Shown here: piece by piece, positions 13,356-16,983 of the stretch | Layout of the letters: each line of letters begins with the position of its first letter | Numbering within the stretch: position 1 is the first letter of the stretch | DNA from: Candidatus Cloacimonadota bacterium | GTDB lineage: Bacteria; Cloacimonadota; Cloacimonadia; Cloacimonadales; JAFGVF01 | Reading direction: 5' to 3' | Assembly (NCBI GenBank): GCA_016938155.1 | Contig: JAFGVF010000159.1 | Coordinates: 1 to 16,983, forward strand | DNA: 16,983 nucleotides | Translations under genes and position numbers: made by a program | Notes under the pieces: generated by a model | The model's database searches: none | Told to the model about the DNA's origin: nothing | What the model saw: the letters and a program-made list of their open reading frames with translations, nothing else

Positions 13356-13617
13356 TTAACCTGCATTATGTGATTGAATACCAATCAGACGCAAGATGTT
13401 TCTTTTCTTAAATAAAGCGAATGCACCCATCACTTTGTTTCTGTAGAGAATTTGGTGTTTGTAACCTGAAACTGCTCCGATATAATTCTCAATATTTAAT
13501 ATCTAAACTGATTATATTCTCCAAACAATTTCCTTATAAAAGCATAAGGAGAGTATAAGGTGTTGTAACTGATAAATAGAGGGGAGTACGCGGTTTTTAA
13601 ATCGTCTTTAAGGTATT
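13356..13617 (-). pseudogene. possible frameshifted coding remnant
   Basis: This lies in the 389-base gap between the tRNAs and the glycosyltransferase operon. One minus-strand frame is open for 48 codons (13502-13356, containing IENYIGAVSGYKHQILYRNK and ALFKKRNILRLIGIQS) and ends in TAA. Just upstream, another frame is open for about 37 codons (YSPLFISYNTLYSPYAFIRK, then LFGEYNQFRY). Both read like protein, and a single frameshift near 13503 would join them. There is no start codon or ribosome site, and I do not recognise the family. It may be chance in AT-rich DNA. Confidence 0.22.
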
Positions 13618-13633
13618 ATGTAAAAATGAGGGG

Positions 13634-14896
13634 TTAGTCTTTCAAAACCTCACGGAGAAATTTATCAAGAATCGCAGTCTGGGAAGAGGAATGCAGAGGA
13701 GTCGTATCCTTGCTGTTTCTAATAGGAGTTCCCTCATGCCAGGCGGTGTAAAGCTTCTCCAGATAGTTCAGCATCACAGCATGATTGGTATAGCTACAGG
13801 TGATTCCGGTACCATAATCACGAAGCACTTGAGCGGCTGCTCCTTCTGATGGTCCAAAGCATAGGATAGGAGTTCCCGAGCCGATGTATTCAAACAGCTT
13901 GGTTGTAAGCATACCGCTGCTTCCGGTATAAGTGTTAATCGGCAAGAGTAGCAATTCGGCATTACGCATCTTATCCAGGGCATTCTTATGGGGAGTGAAG
14001 GGTTTGTAATTAATAAATTCAGCGAGATAGGGTCTATTCTCATAATCACCGGTCAATTCCAGTTCCACATCATCAACACCCTGAGTTTTTACGAACTCCT
14101 CAAGTGCTCGGATGAATGGTTCAAGAGTCTGTCCTTGAGTGATGGAACCAATGAACTTAATACGGAAATGTGTTGATATATGGTAGGGTATTTTTTCGAA
14201 TTTGTCTGCATCAAATCCATTAGGCAGAATCTCTTTTCTGCCTTCGGGTAGTTGCTCGGAAATCTGTTTAGATACAACGAGATTCAGGTCTGCTTCAGCA
14301 AGAACCTTTGTTTCCAATCGTTCGTTGGCAACTGTAATCATACTACTATGCTTTGCCAACTGCATGTAGAATATCTTTGACCATGGGTCTCTGAAGTCGG
14401 TAACCCAAGGGATATTGAACTGCTTCTTGAGTTTCAAGCCGACAAGATGAGTAGAGTGCGGTGGTCCTGTAGTAACAATCACATCATAATTATCGGAATT
14501 AAGCTCTTGTTCAGCTGCTCTAAGAGCATGCTTATTCCAGATCATCCGTGCATCAGGCACAACCAGATTCAGGCGTGCCCAATAAAGCATCTTCTTCCCT
14601 ATCGCATCGCTTTGATTGCTGTTTAGAGAACCGTAAGGGATGCTTTTCTCTTTACCACCCGTAAACAGATGAAAGAGAGAACCAAAGGTTGGGGTTTTTG
14701 TTCTGATAAGCTTCACATTTAGTGGTACTTCTGCCAATAGACTCTCATCTATGAAGGGATAGTCACCTTTTTCGGTCGTAATCACCGTGATCTGCCAGTC
14801 ATGAGCAGGCAGATATTTAAGAAATCTCAGCCATCTCTGCACGGCAGGTCCGCCTGCAGGTGGAAAGTAATAGGTTATCAGAAGCATCTTTTTCAT
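13634..14896 (-). CDS. glycosyltransferase family 4
   Basis: The 420-residue GT-B enzyme would transfer a sugar from a nucleotide-sugar donor during surface polysaccharide synthesis, in the cytoplasm or at the inner membrane face. The N-terminus MKKMLLITYYFPPAGGPAVQ, with its GGPA glycine loop, is the acceptor-side Rossmann start typical of GT4. DVIVTTGPPHSTHLVGLKL and DFRDPW (about residues 130-175) are common in this subgroup. The C-terminal donor domain has IKFIGSITQGQ and TKLFEYIGSGTPILCFGPSEGAA, the E-x7-E-like region. Start: ATG 14896 is chosen over an in-frame ATG 36 bases upstream, because it begins the conserved strand and its TAATG overlap with the preceding gene's stop indicates translational coupling. 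It is the last gene of a three-gene operon. No clear terminator follows. The sugar specificity cannot be read from the sequence. Confidence 0.92.
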   Translation of the reverse strand: MKKMLLITYYFPPAGGPAVQRWLRFLKYLPAHDWQITVITTEKGDYPFIDESLLAEVPLNVKLIRTKTPTFGSLFHLFTGGKEKSIPYGSLNSNQSDAIGKKMLYWARLNLVVPDARMIWNKHALRAAEQELNSDNYDVIVTTGPPHSTHLVGLKLKKQFNIPWVTDFRDPWSKIFYMQLAKHSSMITVANERLETKVLAEADLNLVVSKQISEQLPEGRKEILPNGFDADKFEKIPYHISTHFRIKFIGSITQGQTLEPFIRALEEFVKTQGVDDVELELTGDYENRPYLAEFINYKPFTPHKNALDKMRNAELLLLPINTYTGSSGMLTTKLFEYIGSGTPILCFGPSEGAAAQVLRDYGTGITCSYTNHAVMLNYLEKLYTAWHEGTPIRNSKDTTPLHSSSQTAILDKFLREVLKD

Positions 14897-16008
14897 TATA
14901 TTTTCTCGATTGTTTGGACGAATGGTTCCCAACTAAACTCGTTATTCTGTTGCTGATGATGAATATTGGCAGAAAACTGTCTATATTTTTCCTCAGAATA
15001 ATAACGGGTCACTGCCTCCACAATCGCCCGAGGATTTTCAGCGTCAATCAGATAGCCGTTATAGTTGTCCTGAATAATTTCACTCAATCCGCCCACATCT
15101 GTGGCTATAACGGGGGTACAAAACGAAAATGCCAACTGAGTTATTCCGCTTTGAGTAGCTGTTCGGTAGGGTAATACGCAGACATCGGCATTGAGAAAGA
15201 AGCTTTCCACCTCTTCATTAGCTATGAATCTATTCTGGAAATCAATGTACTCCCCTATCTTCAATTCCTCAATAATCTTTGTATATAACTCCGGTTCACC
15301 ATACACTTCTCCGGCAATTGTTAACTTTAGCTGCGGATTTGCCTTGATAATCCCCGGCATTGCCTTCAATAAAATATCCAGCCCCTTATAGGGTTTGATA
15401 TATCCGAAGAAAAGGAGACGGTTCTTAAGCTCATCCTTTGGCTTCAACTCATTCTCGCGATAGAAATCATAGTTCGGGTGTTTGAGTTTGTGAATCTTAT
15501 CCTTAGGAAACCAGGGAAACTTAGTGGTAAGGGAGTTGTAAACACTGTCCGACATCGTGATGCACTCGGTAGTTGACCTTAAGACATATTCCGTTAATTC
15601 ATTGGCAAAGAGCCATTTCTCATGGAACTCGATATTATCGAAGATACAGAGGGTTTTAATCCCGCTCTTTTTGAGTTTGGCAAGGATAAAACCAAAGGCG
15701 GGAGCGAAGAAGGGAATCCAGTATTTGAAGATAACCAGATCCGGTTTATCATTCAAAATTGTCTTTATGGTTTTTGGGAAAGTCAAGGGGTCATAGGGAG
15801 TCAGTACCGGTTTTATCTTCAGGTCAATCACTTTAGCACTCTTATCGACCTGCTCCTGACCGGGGAATAACAGTTTGGGATACTGCTTAATAAAGGAATA
15901 GATAGTAACATCGTGTCCCTGTTTGCCAAGCAGTTCTGCCAGAATGGCAATGAACTGGGCAATTCCACCCCGTAACGGATAGGCAGGTCCGAGAAAGCCT
16001 ATCTTCAT
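14896..16008 (-). CDS. glycosyltransferase family 4 (group 1)
   Basis: The 370-residue protein has the GT-B fold of GT4. The N-terminal MKIGFLGPAYPLRGGIAQF has the GGIAQ nucleotide/acceptor loop. DLVIFKYWIPFFAPAFG and CIFDNIEFHEKW lie in the first domain. The second domain starts at about residue 195 with RLLFFGYIKPYKGLDILLKA and contains LTIAGEVYG, VCVLPYRTATQSG and PVIATDVGGLSEII, the donor-binding segment. Length is normal and no key region is missing. ATG 16008 is preceded by AAGGA and overlaps the upstream gene by ATGA. The downstream gene overlaps by TAATG. With both neighbours it likely builds an O-antigen, LPS-core or capsule-like glycan. The exact donor and acceptor are unknown. Confidence 0.93.
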   Translation of the reverse strand: MKIGFLGPAYPLRGGIAQFIAILAELLGKQGHDVTIYSFIKQYPKLLFPGQEQVDKSAKVIDLKIKPVLTPYDPLTFPKTIKTILNDKPDLVIFKYWIPFFAPAFGFILAKLKKSGIKTLCIFDNIEFHEKWLFANELTEYVLRSTTECITMSDSVYNSLTTKFPWFPKDKIHKLKHPNYDFYRENELKPKDELKNRLLFFGYIKPYKGLDILLKAMPGIIKANPQLKLTIAGEVYGEPELYTKIIEELKIGEYIDFQNRFIANEEVESFFLNADVCVLPYRTATQSGITQLAFSFCTPVIATDVGGLSEIIQDNYNGYLIDAENPRAIVEAVTRYYSEEKYRQFSANIHHQQQNNEFSWEPFVQTIEKI

Positions 16009-16983
16009 GATTCCTTCAAAAGATTCACGATAGTATTGAACACGGTTTCAGGCTTAATAGTGCTCATGCACTCTCTTGGACAACTATTCTTGTAACAGCA
16101 GAGACACTCTTTTTCAGGCTCCAGTATGGTTCCGAGTCCATAAAGCTCAAACTCATGTTTGTTAAAGATATTATTGAGTAGCACAATGGGTTTCTCCAGT
16201 CCTATCGCAATATGCATCGCCATGGTAACTGAGGTCACGCATAGGTCAATCCGGTTAAATAGATGACAGAATTTCTCTAAGGGCATTGTTCCAAGATACA
16301 CAGCAGAGGAGTTTGCTTCGATGTAGCTGTTCAGCTCATCCTCTTCCGGTCCACCCAGAAGGAGTGGGAGATAACCATTTGCGGTTAAAATTTCAGATAG
16401 AGCAATCCAATTCTTCTCACCCCACAGTCTGGTTAACCAGCGAGTTCCACAACCTGTATTAAGTCCGATTATCGGCTTGTCTTTCGGTAGTTTAAAGTGG
16501 TATTCTCCATCGGTTAAATTGAAGATATATTTGTGTCCGTTGTACTTATAACCGCACAGCTCCAGTATCTCCTGAGGGTAACTTTTAGTATTAATCAGAC
16601 ACTCATCATCGAAGATACCTGTTCGCCATTTATGGGTAGAATCATTATCAGCCGGGATACACTTTCCAAATTCATTTGGAAGATAGCCCTTCTTCTGCTT
16701 TGCTTTGATAAGTGTTGCAAGTCCAAGAGCTTCCTTGTCCTTATCGAGATTGAAGAGTAAATCAAATTCCATGCTCTGAAGCCACAACACACTGTTTAAA
16801 TCCCATTTCAGGATAGTATTCACATAGTCCTTTGGGACAAATAGCGGATACTGAGTCAGCCAGATAATCTGGGCATTGGGATATTCCCTGCGGATCTCAT
16901 GCAGAATGGGGGTTGTCCGGATTACATCACCCGCAGCTCCCAATTTGATGATGAGTATCCTCTCTTTAAAGGGGATATAATAT
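16005..16983 (-). CDS. glycosyltransferase family 9 (heptosyltransferase-like), 5' end outside window
   Basis: The frame stays open to the right edge, reading YYIPFKERILIIKLGAAGDV, so the gene begins beyond 16983. A TTG at 16943 inside ILIIKLG is not a plausible start, since that strand is the first beta-strand of the family. GT9 hallmarks are KLGAAGDVIRTTPILHEIRR (N-terminal domain), IIGLNTGCGTRWLTRLWG (start of the donor domain), LPLLLGGPEED, LGTMPLEKFCHLFNRIDLCV and the TSVTMAMHIAIGLEKP segment. GT9 members such as RfaC and RfaF add heptose from ADP-heptose to LPS inner core, but other sugars are possible. The C-terminal cysteine cluster CLCCYKNSCPRECM is common in GT9 proteins of anaerobes. 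It is the first visible gene of the operon and overlaps the next by ATGA. Confidence 0.92.
   Translation of the reverse strand, partial: YYIPFKERILIIKLGAAGDVIRTTPILHEIRREYPNAQIIWLTQYPLFVPKDYVNTILKWDLNSVLWLQSMEFDLLFNLDKDKEALGLATLIKAKQKKGYLPNEFGKCIPADNDSTHKWRTGIFDDECLINTKSYPQEILELCGYKYNGHKYIFNLTDGEYHFKLPKDKPIIGLNTGCGTRWLTRLWGEKNWIALSEILTANGYLPLLLGGPEEDELNSYIEANSSAVYLGTMPLEKFCHLFNRIDLCVTSVTMAMHIAIGLEKPIVLLNNIFNKHEFELYGLGTILEPEKECLCCYKNSCPRECMSTIKPETVFNTIVNLLKES

Noticed and set aside
16941..16943. TTG at 16943 as start of the GT9 gene
   Set aside because: The frame continues open to the window edge and the upstream residues (ERILIIKLGAAGDV) are the conserved first strand of the family; the true start lies outside.

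Overview
The window looks like a chromosomal segment of an AT-rich bacterium of the FCB superphylum, most likely a Cloacimonadota-type organism. The best pointer is the secreted GLUG-repeat protein ending in an NYPNPF-type C-terminal sorting domain (4002-5363), a domain architecture common in Cloacimonadota, Marinimicrobia and Bacteroidota relatives. Sigma70-like promoters (TTGACA / TATATT type) and AGGAG ribosome sites are easy to find. The taxonomic call is inference from gene content only.

Left part (1-7.8 kb): a small exported protein of unknown function, a 704-residue EF-hand protein with C-terminal membrane helices and its own strong promoter and terminator, an 0.9-kb gene-free stretch filled with short palindromes and one MITE-like inverted-repeat element, the GLUG/sorting-domain surface protein, and a full-length RecQ helicase.

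Middle part (7.8-13.0 kb): an accessory region. A dense block of mini-palindromes precedes a hipBA-type toxin-antitoxin operon, whose promoter carries three copies of a GCAATATATTGC-like operator. A convergent HNH endonuclease gene follows. Next come a detached but in-frame C-terminal sorting domain (a gene remnant) with its own terminator, another MITE-like inverted repeat, and a RAYT (REP-associated tyrosine transposase, HUH type). The RAYT gene lies between four composite hairpin arrays built from the same units: two to four copies of a GGAGT-footed hairpin, then a TTCGTCAG hairpin, then an inverted hairpin ending in ACTCC. This is a REPtron/BIME arrangement and the most interesting system in the window.

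Right part (13.0-17.0 kb): two identical tandem tRNA-Asp(GTC) genes with a GAAA-loop terminator and a candidate promoter, a gene-poor spacer that may hold a decayed coding fragment, and a tightly coupled three-gene glycosyltransferase operon on the minus strand (GT9 heptosyltransferase-like, GT4, GT4; ATGA and TAATG overlaps). Its first gene runs off the right edge. It probably contributes to surface polysaccharide or LPS synthesis.
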